A stretch of 47,699 bases of DNA from Verrucomicrobia bacterium SCGC AAA164-E04 (GTDB taxonomy: Bacteria > Verrucomicrobiota > Verrucomicrobiia > Limisphaerales > AAA164-E04), in the NCBI GenBank assembly GCA_000383715.1, contig KB911973.1, forward strand, positions 1 to 47,699. The letters are read 5' to 3'. The translations under genes were made by a program, and so were the position numbers. Below are positions 27,338 through 36,480 of the stretch, piece by piece; the stretch's first letter is position 1; each line of letters opens with the position of its first letter. Below the pieces are notes generated by a model. It was not told the origin of the DNA. It worked only from the letters and a program-made list of their open reading frames with translations, and made no database searches.

Positions 27338-28723
27338 ATGAACCTCTTCAAATTTGATGAGACACCGTTATTGAGTCATGCAAATGGCGATTTCCGAACA
27401 AAACTGCAATCTCCGATTTATCGATGGTTGACATGGCTTTTACTGGCGGCTCCGTTAGCGATGGTAGCTCAGGGTGACTCCACCATCGACACTGGAGATA
27501 CCGCTTGGATTCTGGTGGCTACCGCACTGGTTTTGTTTATGAACATTCCTGGACTTGCCTTGTTCTACGCAGGTTTGGTGAGAGGTAAAAATGTGCTTTC
27601 TGTTCTGATGCACTGTTTTGTGTTGACAGCTACGATGACGATCCTGTGGCTGATATGCGGATATTCCCTTTCATTTTCGACGAATGGCATGGCCGAAGGC
27701 ACTACTAATTTCAATTCCTTCATAGGCTCCCTGGATCTTGCAATGCTCAAGGGAATCGATGCTTCCACTGCAGAGGGAAGCATTCCCAAGTTACTTCATT
27801 TTGCTTTCCAGATGACATTTTTCATCATTACTCCTGCCCTGATGGTGGGAGCGTTTGTGGAGCGCATGAAATTTTCGGCGGTCCTATTGTTCACAACAAT
27901 GTGGAACCTGATTGTTTACACACCCATTTGTCACATGGTATGGGGCGGCGCTGGGGGATGGTTCGCCGATATGGGCGTGCAGGATTTCGCTGGAGGTATT
28001 GTAGTGCATATCACCGCAGGGGTAGGCGCTCTGGTCGCCTGTATCATGCTGGGCCCCCGCACAGGATTCCCCAAAAAACCCATGATGCCTCACAATCTTC
28101 CTATGACGGTCACCGGTGCTGCAATGCTGTGGGTTGGATGGTTTGGATTCAATGGTGGCAGCGCTCTGGGTGCAAATGGTGATGCTGCTTCCGCTTTGGT
28201 GGTGACTCAAATTTCTGCAGCAACGGCGACATTGGTATGGATGTTTGTGGAATGGGCCAAGCACGGAAAACCCAGTATGCTGGGTGCGGCAACGGGTGCC
28301 ATCGCAGGATTGGCTGCCATCACACCCGCTTCAGGTTCGGTTGGTCCAGTAGGGGCACTCGTCATAGGGGCTTTGTCAGGATTCATCTGCTGGTGGGCTT
28401 CAACCGTGTTGAAGTTGAAACTGGGTTATGATGATTCACTGGATGTGTTCGGAGTGCATGGTGTGGGTGGTTTCATAGGGACGATCATGTTGGGGGTTTT
28501 TATGGCTCCCGCTTTCGGAGGTGTAGGAGGAGAAGGGTTTTCGATTGGTAAACAACTGGGAGTTCAATTATTCGCAGCCGCTGTAACTGCTGTCTACACA
28601 GCCGTCGCAACGTTCGTTATTTTGAAATTGGTGAAAGCAGTTGTTGGTTTAAGGGTGGATGAGCAGGAGGAAAATACCGGGCTTGATACCACTTACCACG
28701 GGGAGGAAGCTTACAACGAATGA
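27338..28723 (+). CDS. amt: Ammonium transporter
   Basis: Eleven-helix ammonium channel of the Amt/Mep/Rh group. Conserved stretches: FMNIPGLALFYAGLVRGKNVLSVLMHC, MWGGAGGWFADMGVQDFAGGIVVHITAGVGAL, GWFGFNGGSALGANG, and DVFGVHGVGGFIGTIM with the pore twin-His region. A start at the ATG 27338 (MNLFKFDE) is chosen over an in-frame TTG at 27317; the N-terminal 50 residues include a signal-like hydrophobic segment. It precedes a PII gene by 29 bases, the standard amt-glnK operon used in nitrogen control. No sigma-54 promoter was recognised upstream. Confidence 0.95.
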   Translation: MNLFKFDETPLLSHANGDFRTKLQSPIYRWLTWLLLAAPLAMVAQGDSTIDTGDTAWILVATALVLFMNIPGLALFYAGLVRGKNVLSVLMHCFVLTATMTILWLICGYSLSFSTNGMAEGTTNFNSFIGSLDLAMLKGIDASTAEGSIPKLLHFAFQMTFFIITPALMVGAFVERMKFSAVLLFTTMWNLIVYTPICHMVWGGAGGWFADMGVQDFAGGIVVHITAGVGALVACIMLGPRTGFPKKPMMPHNLPMTVTGAAMLWVGWFGFNGGSALGANGDAASALVVTQISAATATLVWMFVEWAKHGKPSMLGAATGAIAGLAAITPASGSVGPVGALVIGALSGFICWWASTVLKLKLGYDDSLDVFGVHGVGGFIGTIMLGVFMAPAFGGVGGEGFSIGKQLGVQLFAAAVTAVYTAVATFVILKLVKAVVGLRVDEQEENTGLDTTYHGEEAYNE

Positions 28724-28752
28724 TTGACTCCAACTAGAACCACATTACCACT

Positions 28753-29091
28753 ATGAAAAAAGTAGAAGCCATCATCAAGCCCTTCAAGATCGAAGAGGTC
28801 CGCGAAGCTCTCTCTGAGGTAGGTGTCGTCGGTATGTCCGCTTCCGAAGTCAAGGGTCACGGCAAGCAAAAAGGTCACAAGGAATTTTATCGTGGTAGTG
28901 AATACAATGTGGACTTCCTGCCCAAAATCAAAATCGAAATGGTATTGCCCGATGAAAAAGTCCGCGACGTGATTGATGCAATACGCAGTTCTGCGAATAC
29001 CGGTAAAATTGGCGATGGTAAAATATTTGTACAATCAATTGAGCAGGCTGTTCGGATTCGCACAGAGGAAACAGGCGACGATGCCCTTTGA
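28753..29091 (+). CDS. glnK: PII nitrogen regulatory protein
   Basis: A 112-residue trimeric signal protein that binds ATP/ADP and 2-oxoglutarate and blocks the Amt channel. Tyr51, the uridylylation residue, is in the T-loop sequence [12 protein letters not shown]; the ATP-binding loop GKIGDGKIF and the C-terminal [13 protein letters not shown] are intact. Placement directly after amt fits GlnK rather than GlnB, but the two cannot be told apart by sequence alone. Confidence 0.95.
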   Translation: MKKVEAIIKPFKIEEVREALSEVGVVGMSASEVKGHGKQKGHKEFYRGSEYNVDFLPKIKIEMVLPDEKVRDVIDAIRSSANTGKIGDGKIFVQSIEQAVRIRTEETGDDAL

Positions 29092-29154
29092 CTTACTTTC
29101 CTGACAAGAGCCTTTAGCGCAATCTCGGCCAAAATCCCTCAAACTGAGGAACGT

Positions 29155-31260
29155 TTATTCGATTCCAATGGATTTAAGGAATGGGGCAAGTGAACGTTCT
29201 CGCCCGAGGAATTCGAGAATTAATTCATTGGCGTTTCTCGAACCTCCAGGCGCATAAATGCTCTCTCTTAGGCGTTTCGCCGCTTCTTTGTCGTTGTATT
29301 TCAGTTCGGATCCCTCAAAAACGGTTGCCATGTCAGCGGCGATTGCATCGGCCCAGGCGTAACCATAGTAGCCTGCGTCGTAACCGGTCAAATGACCAAA
29401 ATAGGTTGCGAAGGTAGTGTCTTCGGGCACAGGCAGAAAAACATCACTCAAGATTTGATTCGATGTTTGAATGACATCCAGAGAGCCGTCCAACGTAGAT
29501 TGGGAATGCAATTCAAGATCCAGGATTCCAAAGCTTAACTGGCGACGGTAGAAAGTGCCGATGGTGGCCAATCTGGCTGCTTTGAGTTGATCGAGAATTG
29601 CGGATGGAATTTTTTTAGAAGAATCTCTGTAATCGGCTGCGAAACCATCAAGCTGCTTCTTGTCCCACACCCAATTTTCGAGCATCTGAGAGGGGGCCTC
29701 AACGAAATCGCGAGGCACGCTCGTTCCAGAAAAGCGGGAATGTTTGGCTCGCGTCAGAATGGAATGTAAGGCATGTCCGAATTCGTGGAAGAGTGTTTCC
29801 ACTTCATTATGAGATAATAATGAGGGCGCACCCTCAGTCGGTGAAGGAAAGTTACAGATCAGCGCCACACAGGGTCGCTGGTAAAGCCCGTCTCCAAACT
29901 CCTTGCCCGCAATCAATCCGAATTGAGCAAAGTGATTGAATTTTCCATCTCGCGGGAACATATCCAGATAGAACATGCCCATGGGTTCACCTGTTTCAGC
30001 ATCCACCACTCCATATAGTTCAAGGTCGTCAACCCACTTGTAGGGTGGCTCCATTTTGTCAAATTGCAGACCAAACATATTTTCGTAAATACGAAACATG
30101 CCCTGCAAGGATTGTTCGTAAGGAAAATAGACACGGAGTTGCTCTGCATCGACATTGTATTCCTTTTTCTTGAGTTGATTGCTGAAATACCGCCAGTCCC
30201 AGAGATGTATCCTGGCATTCGGGTCACCGGTTTCCTGAACTTTCAATGCCCGGTAGGTTTCCAGTTCCGCATCGAATTTTGGCTGGAGTCCCTCTTTGAG
30301 TTCTTTCAAAAAGTTCAATGCAGTGTCACCGTCACCTGCCATTTTGACTTCGGTCTGATAATCAGCCCAGGTGGCGTAACCCAGCAAATGTGCTATGCGT
30401 GTACGTAAATCCAAAATGGATTGAAGCAATACCGCATTTTTTTCACCAGCCAGCGAATAGCGGGCCTCTTTCATCCGGCGTCGTGTTGCTTCTGACTGCG
30501 CATTTTCCATCACATTGATAAAATGCCAGGTCACGTTTGCTTTCACCGAATAGGTATCATTCCCAGTCTTTACTCCATCTCCTTCCAGAAAAGAATTGGG
30601 AACCCCTTTCAAATCATCACCCGTAAATTCAAGCGTTGCCTGAGCTTGAGTGATGTTGGAATCAAAATCAGTGCTCAATGCTGACAGTTCCTTGCGGAGC
30701 TTTTCCACCTCGTTGCGCTCTTTTTCATCAAGCGAAAGCCCTGCCCGCTTGTAGTCACGCAATGTTTCCTCAAAAAGCTTCTTGTCCTCACCCGACAGTT
30801 TATCCTGCAGATCTGCGTAAGCCTTGACGGATCGATAAACATCCTCACGGTAATCCAGTCCCACTGCCCAGTCTTGATAACGCTTGATTAGTTGAGTTGC
30901 TTTTTCCCGAATCGCTGGGTCCTGGCTGGTCTCTTTCATGAGATAGATCCGGCTGGCTGTCAGGTCTGCCTCATAGCTTAAATCATCAAGAGCTCGAATA
31001 GTATTTTGAAAATTAACATCAGAGACGTTTAATGACGCCACCTTGTCCAAAGCTGCATTGGCATGTGCAATGGTCATTTCCATGTTCTGCTCCATGACCT
31101 CCGGGTCGGTTTCAAAGTCGGGCAGTGCCAGCATGGAGTTGAACGGCTTCGCTGCCTGATTCAGAGTTTGAACTGTTGTCAATGAGTTGGGTGTGTTTTC
31201 AGGAGTCGTCTGGCAAGCAGTCATGATTGATAGTATGAGGATGTAAATACCGTTTCGCAT
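29155..31260 (-). CDS. M3 family zinc metallopeptidase, lipoprotein
   Basis: Oligopeptidase of the thimet/OpdA/Dcp group that cuts short peptides. The active-site motif HEFGHALH is at residues 492-496 with the third ligand Glu in the downstream SGTSVPRDFVEAPSQMLENW segment. The N-terminus has a lipobox-like SIMTAC with Cys at residue 16, so the mature enzyme is probably a lipoprotein facing the periplasm, unlike the cytosolic E. coli Prl C. Length 701 is typical of the family. It is convergent with glnK and separated from ApbE by 76 bases on the same strand. Confidence 0.92.
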   Translation of the reverse strand: MRNGIYILILSIMTACQTTPENTPNSLTTVQTLNQAAKPFNSMLALPDFETDPEVMEQNMEMTIAHANAALDKVASLNVSDVNFQNTIRALDDLSYEADLTASRIYLMKETSQDPAIREKATQLIKRYQDWAVGLDYREDVYRSVKAYADLQDKLSGEDKKLFEETLRDYKRAGLSLDEKERNEVEKLRKELSALSTDFDSNITQAQATLEFTGDDLKGVPNSFLEGDGVKTGNDTYSVKANVTWHFINVMENAQSEATRRRMKEARYSLAGEKNAVLLQSILDLRTRIAHLLGYATWADYQTEVKMAGDGDTALNFLKELKEGLQPKFDAELETYRALKVQETGDPNARIHLWDWRYFSNQLKKKEYNVDAEQLRVYFPYEQSLQGMFRIYENMFGLQFDKMEPPYKWVDDLELYGVVDAETGEPMGMFYLDMFPRDGKFNHFAQFGLIAGKEFGDGLYQRPCVALICNFPSPTEGAPSLLSHNEVETLFHEFGHALHSILTRAKHSRFSGTSVPRDFVEAPSQMLENWVWDKKQLDGFAADYRDSSKKIPSAILDQLKAARLATIGTFYRRQLSFGILDLELHSQSTLDGSLDVIQTSNQILSDVFLPVPEDTTFATYFGHLTGYDAGYYGYAWADAIAADMATVFEGSELKYNDKEAAKRLRESIYAPGGSRNANELILEFLGRERSLAPFLKSIGIE

Positions 31261-31336
31261 CGCGTTATAGAACGTACTCTCACTGGGCTGGTGGAATCAA
31301 GCTGGGATTTGCTGCAATGGCGTCATCGAAGCCGAT

Positions 31337-32380
31337 TCAGGGGCAATCGCCGAAGGATTCAGTCTGCCATTGATGCAAATGTTCATGGTCGTCGATCCAA
31401 AGCATACGCACTTGAATCAGTGGATCATGTTGATTGATCCAGCCAGGGGATTTCTCAGGCCCCAGAACAGAAAGAGTGGTGGCAAGAGAATCCGCCTCCA
31501 TTCCAGTTGGCGCGATGACGCTTACCAATACGCGTTGGGTAAGGCCAAGCCCCGTTTTTGGATGAAGGATATGTGAGTATCGCTTGCCCTCAATTTCCAC
31601 AAACTGAAAAAGATCGCCAGATGTCGCAATCGCACGATTATTAAGCTCAATACTCCCTGCCTCATGGATCTGACTCTTGAAATCTGCTAACCGAACCTGC
31701 CATCCAGAAGCATTCGGAGGAGCATCCAGGACCGCCATGTCTCCGCCCCCGGAAATCAAGGCGCTTGATATTCCCATGGGCCCTAAAACCTTTAGACCTT
31801 CATCGAGCGCAAATCCTTTGGCAATGCCACCCGGATCCAAACGCATACCCGGAACGGTCAAACAAACGCTCAGGTCCTCAGGAGATAAAACCAAATGATG
31901 CCACCCCGTGCGGCGCATCATGGAATTGAGCACTTGCGGGGAGGGTAATTGCTTTTGACGACGAACTTTCCGCCAGAGTGCCGTGGCTGGCCCCAGAGTA
32001 AAGTCAAAGGCTCCTTGAGATGAAACAGAAAGGCGCTGTGCATGCGTGATGACCGTCCAGAGTTCATCACTGACATGAGTCCAAATCCCCTGCCCCGCCC
32101 CGTAACCCAGGCGGCTCAGTTCACTGTCGGTCTCGTAGTTGCTTAAAATGTTGTTCAGGAAAGAAATCCGGCCCCAGACTTTACCCGCTGCAACAGATGC
32201 ATGAGAAGCACCACGATCTGTGTAGATCACGAGGCGGAACGGGACGCCCATTTGGGGGCTTTCGAATTGATACCTTTTTTGAGCAGAAACAGGTTTTTCT
32301 GAATGGATCAGTGAATCGAACCCAAAGAAGAGCAAGAGGGCTAATGCGAAATGGATTTGCAACCGTTCAAAATTCTTCAC
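31337..32380 (-). CDS. apbE: FAD:protein FMN transferase
   Basis: Attaches FMN covalently to Thr residues of secreted flavoproteins such as NqrB/C or RnfG. A signal peptide (HFALALLLFFGFDSLIHS) is followed by the family sequence: LSNYETDSELSRLG, DPGGIAKGFALDEGLKVLG, ALISGGGDMAVLD, RAIATSGDLFQF and GKRYSHILHPKTG, then GMEADSLATTLSVLG with metal-binding Asp. No target flavoprotein gene is in the window. Length 347 is normal. Confidence 0.94.
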   Translation of the reverse strand: MKNFERLQIHFALALLLFFGFDSLIHSEKPVSAQKRYQFESPQMGVPFRLVIYTDRGASHASVAAGKVWGRISFLNNILSNYETDSELSRLGYGAGQGIWTHVSDELWTVITHAQRLSVSSQGAFDFTLGPATALWRKVRRQKQLPSPQVLNSMMRRTGWHHLVLSPEDLSVCLTVPGMRLDPGGIAKGFALDEGLKVLGPMGISSALISGGGDMAVLDAPPNASGWQVRLADFKSQIHEAGSIELNNRAIATSGDLFQFVEIEGKRYSHILHPKTGLGLTQRVLVSVIAPTGMEADSLATTLSVLGPEKSPGWINQHDPLIQVRMLWIDDHEHLHQWQTESFGDCP

Positions 32381-32444
32381 TTATTGAACCTAACTCGAAG
32401 ACTGAAGACAATCTAGTCCATAAAATACCATTCACTCATTCGAA

Positions 32445-32834
32445 TCAGCCTAACTGTTTCAAAAGAACTTGAGAACGTTTCCCGTTGCAGCGCTCCAAAT
32501 CTTTAGGTTTTTTACTGAAAAAATGTGCTACTTCCGCAGCGAAATGACTGTAGGATTTGAATCCGGTGATGGAGGCCACTTCACGCTTATGCATTCCACG
32601 ATCGAAAAGCTCTCTGGCATACACCATACGCTGTTCACGTAACCAGGATTTGGGGGGCATGTTAAGAATGTCATGGAAGGAGCGCTCCATCTGACGTTCA
32701 CTGACATTGAGCAGGCTGGCGAGATCGCTTGATTTGAACTCACACAAGCGGGCAAGTTTCGAAACATCCAACTGAGCATCTGTTTCTGCAACACAGAAAA
32801 GTTTACTGCCTTTCTTGACGAGTTTTCCTAACAC
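32445..32834 (-). CDS. Short AraC-family DNA-binding protein (HTH only)
   Basis: A 129-residue protein with only the double helix-turn-helix domain: KLARLCEFKSSDLASLLNVSERQMERSFHDILNMPPKSWLREQRM, then ELFDRGMHKREVASITGFKSYSHFAAEVAHFFSKKPKDLER as the second HTH. No ligand-binding domain is present, which resembles small SoxS/MarA-type activators. A stop follows KQLG and no truncated upstream reading frame was seen, so it may be naturally short. It is close to apbE (64 bases) on the same strand. Confidence 0.82.
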   Translation of the reverse strand: MLGKLVKKGSKLFCVAETDAQLDVSKLARLCEFKSSDLASLLNVSERQMERSFHDILNMPPKSWLREQRMVYARELFDRGMHKREVASITGFKSYSHFAAEVAHFFSKKPKDLERCNGKRSQVLLKQLG

Positions 32835-33214
32835 GGTTTCCCTTTGCTCTTAAAAAGCGACAAGCCTTTCATCGCAGTCTTTCTGGTGACAAATTGTGAG
32901 ATAACTTCAACTTGACCATATTTGTCGCAAATTAGCAACAGTATATCCATCCCTAAACCGAATTTTCACCAGCAACCCCGTATGGACAATTAGAGGTTAG
33001 CTTGATGATGGGATCTCGACTTCGTAAGACCAAAATCATAACAAACTGGAAGACAAGAATGCAGAATAAACGCCTGTGCGCATTGCGTCCTATCTTAGGA
33101 TGCAATGCATATAACTCAGGTGACTTATATAATCGAGCTTTGGTGCGCCCCAATTGTTGTCGAAAAAGATTCACCTTTTCCTTCATCTGCCTGTAAGATG
33201 GATTCATATCCTTT
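32835..33214. other. Intergenic region with one strong hairpin
   Basis: About 380 bases without a credible gene. It contains the hairpin at 33080-33108 described separately; the rest is unremarkable and holds the promoters of the divergent AraC-type gene and the sugar isomerase. Confidence 0.6.
33080..33108. other. 13-bp near-perfect hairpin
   Basis: GCATTGCGTCCTA and TAGGATGCAATGC pair over 13 positions with one G-T mismatch and a three-base loop (tct). There is no T-run, so a normal terminator is unlikely. It lies 107 bases upstream of the isomerase ATG and could be an operator or a leader RNA element. Confidence 0.6.
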
Positions 33215-34185
33215 ATGAAAAAAATTTCAGAACAACCTCTAAAATTCAGTCGCAGGAAAATGCTGGCATCAGCTAGTGTGGCTGCCGGAAGCGTTGCTGT
33301 TGGATACCAATCAACAAAAGCAGATTCACCGCAAAGCGCGCCAGGCAGAGCATTCAGATACTGCCTCAATACCAGCACAATCCGAGGACAGAAGCTTGGC
33401 ATTGTTGAAGAAGTGAATGCTGCAGGCCAGGCAGGGTATGACGCAATGGAGCCGTGGTTCGATGGACTGAACCGTTACGCGGATGCTGGCGGCTCACTTA
33501 AGGATCTGGGCAAAAAAATTGCAGATTATGGCATGACCATTGAAAGCGCCATCGGCTTCGCTCCTTGGATTGTCAATGACGATCAAAAGCGCAATGCAGG
33601 TCTGGAGCAGGCCAAACGGGAAATGGACCGCCTCGCTCAAATCGGAGGCATCCGAATGGCCGCTCCTCCAGCAGGCACCGCTCGTGGAGAAAAAATTGAA
33701 CTCATGGCCATGGCTGAGAGGTATGCCAAACTACTTGAAATTGGTGAATCCATCGGCGTCATCCCCCAGATAGAAATGTGGGGGGGGGGCATCCGGTTAT
33801 TGGACGTATCAGTACGGCTGTTTCCATAGCCATCGAATGCGGACACCCAAAAGCCTGCTTCCTGGGGGATGTCTACCACACTTACAAAGGCGGATGCGCT
33901 TTTGAGGGGCTGAATCTGCTTGGCCCACAAGCATTGCAGGTTTTCCACTTCAACGATTACCCAGCTGATCCCCCCCGCGAGACCATTAATGATTCACACA
34001 GGGTTTACCCTGGAGATGGTATCGCACCCATTGCTGAAATCATGCAAGGTTGGCTAAAAATTGGAGCAACTCCTGTATTGTCATTGGAGGTATTCAACAG
34101 GGACTACTGGAAACAAGACGCAAAGCAGGTAGCCAGAACAGGTCTCGAAAAAATGAAAAGCACGGTCAAAAAAGCACTGGGTTAA
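33215..34185 (+). CDS. Tat-exported sugar phosphate isomerase/epimerase, frameshifted
   Basis: TIM-barrel protein of the xylose-isomerase-like group. The Tat-like motif FSRRKMLASASVAAGSVAVG is at the start. The first reading frame (33215-33829) matches the family up to IPQIEMWGG, then hits a run of ten G (33780-33789) and shifts; the remaining family sequence (HPVIGRISTAVSIAIE, CFLGDVYHTYKGG, FHFNDYPADPPRE, GDGIAPIAEIM, VLSLEVFNRDYW) continues in another frame from 33778 to 34185. Eight or eleven G would restore one frame of about 322 residues. Either the assembly has a miscount or the gene is off by slippage. It sits 35 bases before the esterase/DUF1080 gene. Confidence 0.85.
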
Positions 34186-34220
34186 TCGTGACCAATGCCT
34201 CCCGCTTTGGCCGAGAAAAC

Positions 34221-36218
34221 ATGAGACAATCGAGAAGAAAAGACTGGATAGGAAAGTTGCTGCTCATCCTTCTCTCGCCCCTCACTCAAGCGGCAACCTT
34301 TGATTGCACAATCGAGCTGGGACCTAATGATGCTGCAGGAACGGCACATTACCGTATCTGGATACCAGAGGAAACACCTGAACTGCGTGGGATTATTTTT
34401 CGCCAGCATGGTTGTGGTCAGGGGGCAAGGAAACTGGGACTGGAGCATGCCGACGATATCCAGTGGCAAACATTGGCTCAAAAACATGGTTTCGCACTCA
34501 TGGGCTCGCAAATCTGGGCGCCCGAGGAAGATTGTTCGACCTGGACCATGCCGGAGGACGGATCGGCCAATGCCTTCCTGAGTGCGATCAAATTGTTTGC
34601 AAGAGCATCGGGGCACACAGAACTAAACCAGGTTCCCTGGTGCTTGTGGGGCCACTCGGGGGGAGCCATCTGGACCGTCAACATGGCCTATATGTTTCCG
34701 GATCGCATCATTGCCGCCTTCCCCCGATCCGGCGGACTTTCACCGGTTGGAAGCTCTTACAAACGCAGCCTCCCCAAGACGCCGAATTCAAATGCAGCAA
34801 CCCTGCAAGTCCCCATCCTGTTTTGCTACGGCGAGCGAGAGTACAATGAAGGCAACCGATTCTATAATTTGATCGCCGGGGTACACGAAGTATTTGAGTA
34901 TGGCCGCAAACACAAAGCACCGTGGGCTTTGGCTGTGCACCCCGACTCTGAACATGAGAACAGTCAGAGCCGACAACTGGCCATTCGCTACTTCGATAAG
35001 ATCATCCCTGCGCGACTGCCTGATCCCGCCCATTCCGAAAACAAGGTTCAGGTCCTGAAAACATTACCCACCAGAAAATATTGGATCGGATTACATGAAT
35101 CCCTGGAAACTTTTGAAGCATCCAATCTGCAATCCAATCTGCATGAATCCAGCTATCTACTGAACAAAACCCTTGCCGCCGATTGGGAATCTTTTTGTCA
35201 AAATGGACACATCCCCGATACCTCTCCTCCTGCGCCTCCACACAACTTGAGAGTCGAAGAGGAGCCATATCGTACGAAGTTGCAATGGAACGCTTATGCG
35301 GACATGGAGTCAGGGATCCAATCTTTCAGAATCTACCGCAAGGGGAAACTTATCGGCGAAATCGCTGGCGAATTGAATCGACGATGGAACCCAACCGGAG
35401 CCTACCAGGCATGGAACTACAGTGACCAGCCACTCAATGGCCGGGAACTTCTACCTATGGCTTTCACAGACGGCGACGCAACCAATGCACCACCTGAGGA
35501 TTACCATGTATCAACGGTCAACAAAGAGGGATTGGAATCCAAGCGCACTCAAGGCGTCAGCATGGAGACGTGGATCGCACGAAATAAATCCGTGTGGAGA
35601 AATCTCTCGGACGCCGATTTCTTAAATCACTGGGAAGGACCTGATGGTCATGAGCCAAGAGGCTGGCAATGGGAAAATGAAACCCTGAGCATGTCTCCAA
35701 GCAAAAATAAAGGGGCACAGACCAGCCTGTTTTCCAAGGAAATCTATGGAGATTTTGAGTTTCAGTTTCAGTTCAAAATCGGAACTGGAGGAAACAGTGG
35801 TGTCAAATACCGCATGCAGGATTACGATGGACAATTCCTAGGTCCCGAATATCAGATACTCGACGACCAACAACACTACCCCGGCTACAACCCTGCAGAA
35901 TCGCAAGAAGCCCGTTACATCACAGGAACACTTTACGTATTGGACGTGGGAGATTGGAATCTGGATCCTCGTCATCCGCCTGGCACATGGAATGCCGGAA
36001 GAATCATTTCAAATGGCAACCGGATTGAGCATTGGATCAACGGAGTTAAGATCGTGGACACCCGCACCGATACCGAGGAATTCAAACAGGCCATTCAACG
36101 CAGCAAGTTCAAAAAATGGCCTCATTACGGCCAAAACACCGAAGGCCGTATCATGCTGCAAGACCACGGAACCCGAGTAGAATTCCGTGGATTAAAAATC
36201 AAACGCCTACAAAAATAG
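34221..36218 (+). CDS. Secreted alpha/beta-hydrolase fused to FN3-like and DUF1080 domains
   Basis: About 665 residues from the ATG at 34221 (MRQSRRKDWIG) with a signal peptide (LLLILLSPLTQAA). A GTG at 34188 is an alternative; the frame opens further upstream at 34050 inside the isomerase. The first half is an alpha/beta-hydrolase with the nucleophile elbow GHSGGAIW (CLWGHSGGA), a likely acid in the FCYGEREYNEGN segment and a His in HPDSEHENSQ. An FN3-like segment follows (PPAPPHNLRVEEEPYRTKLQW). The C-terminal 200 residues are a DUF1080 (3-keto-disaccharide hydrolase) domain: WQWENETLSM, GDFEFQFQFKIGTGGNSGVKYRM, HWINGVKIVDTRT and the closing RIMLQDHGTRVEFRGLKIKRL. Sugar work is likely. Confidence 0.85.
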   Translation: MRQSRRKDWIGKLLLILLSPLTQAATFDCTIELGPNDAAGTAHYRIWIPEETPELRGIIFRQHGCGQGARKLGLEHADDIQWQTLAQKHGFALMGSQIWAPEEDCSTWTMPEDGSANAFLSAIKLFARASGHTELNQVPWCLWGHSGGAIWTVNMAYMFPDRIIAAFPRSGGLSPVGSSYKRSLPKTPNSNAATLQVPILFCYGEREYNEGNRFYNLIAGVHEVFEYGRKHKAPWALAVHPDSEHENSQSRQLAIRYFDKIIPARLPDPAHSENKVQVLKTLPTRKYWIGLHESLETFEASNLQSNLHESSYLLNKTLAADWESFCQNGHIPDTSPPAPPHNLRVEEEPYRTKLQWNAYADMESGIQSFRIYRKGKLIGEIAGELNRRWNPTGAYQAWNYSDQPLNGRELLPMAFTDGDATNAPPEDYHVSTVNKEGLESKRTQGVSMETWIARNKSVWRNLSDADFLNHWEGPDGHEPRGWQWENETLSMSPSKNKGAQTSLFSKEIYGDFEFQFQFKIGTGGNSGVKYRMQDYDGQFLGPEYQILDDQQHYPGYNPAESQEARYITGTLYVLDVGDWNLDPRHPPGTWNAGRIISNGNRIEHWINGVKIVDTRTDTEEFKQAIQRSKFKKWPHYGQNTEGRIMLQDHGTRVEFRGLKIKRLQK

Positions 36219-36310
36219 AAAAGGACTTGATTCAAGCAAAGTATCCCATACAATCCGAACCGTTGCCCAACAAGGCACGGATCATTCAAGCCCCGAATGT
36301 CCAACCAAAG

Positions 36311-36385
36311 GCCAGCTTAGCTCAGCGGTAGAGCAACGGTTTTGTAAACCGTCGGTCGTCGGTTCGATCCCGACAGCTGGCTCCA
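36311..36385 (+). tRNA. tRNA-Thr (anticodon UGU)
   Basis: A full cloverleaf: acceptor GCCAGCT/AGCTGGC, D-stem GCTC/GAGC, anticodon stem ACGGT/ACCGT with loop TTTGTAA (anticodon TGT at 34-36), a five-base variable loop, T-stem GTCGG/CCGAC with loop TTCGATC, discriminator T and an encoded CCA. The integrase gene starts 95 bases further on, so the 3' end of this gene is the probable integration site of the adjoining element. Confidence 0.96.
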
Positions 36386-36430
36386 TAACTCCCAACGATT
36401 TACACAAGAAACCCAATAACCACCATTTGG

Positions 36431-36450
36431 TTTATTGACATTTTATTGAC
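36431..36450. promoter_or_regulatory. 9-bp direct repeat upstream of the integrase
   Basis: TTTATTGAC occurs at 36431-36439 and again at 36442-36450, eleven bases apart, which is about one helical turn. This resembles arm-type sites for an integrase or binding sites of an excisionase. Function is inferred from position only. Confidence 0.4.
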
Positions 36451-36457
36451 GTAAAAA

Positions 36458-36479
36458 CGCTCATATGCGAGCTTGAGCG
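36458..36479. promoter_or_regulatory. Inverted repeat just before the integrase start
   Basis: CGCTCA at 36458-36463 and TGAGCG at 36474-36479 flank a ten-base centre and end two bases before the ATG at 36481. It could be an operator or a hairpin that masks the start codon; no clear Shine-Dalgarno sequence is present here. Confidence 0.35.
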
Positions 36480-36480
36480 C

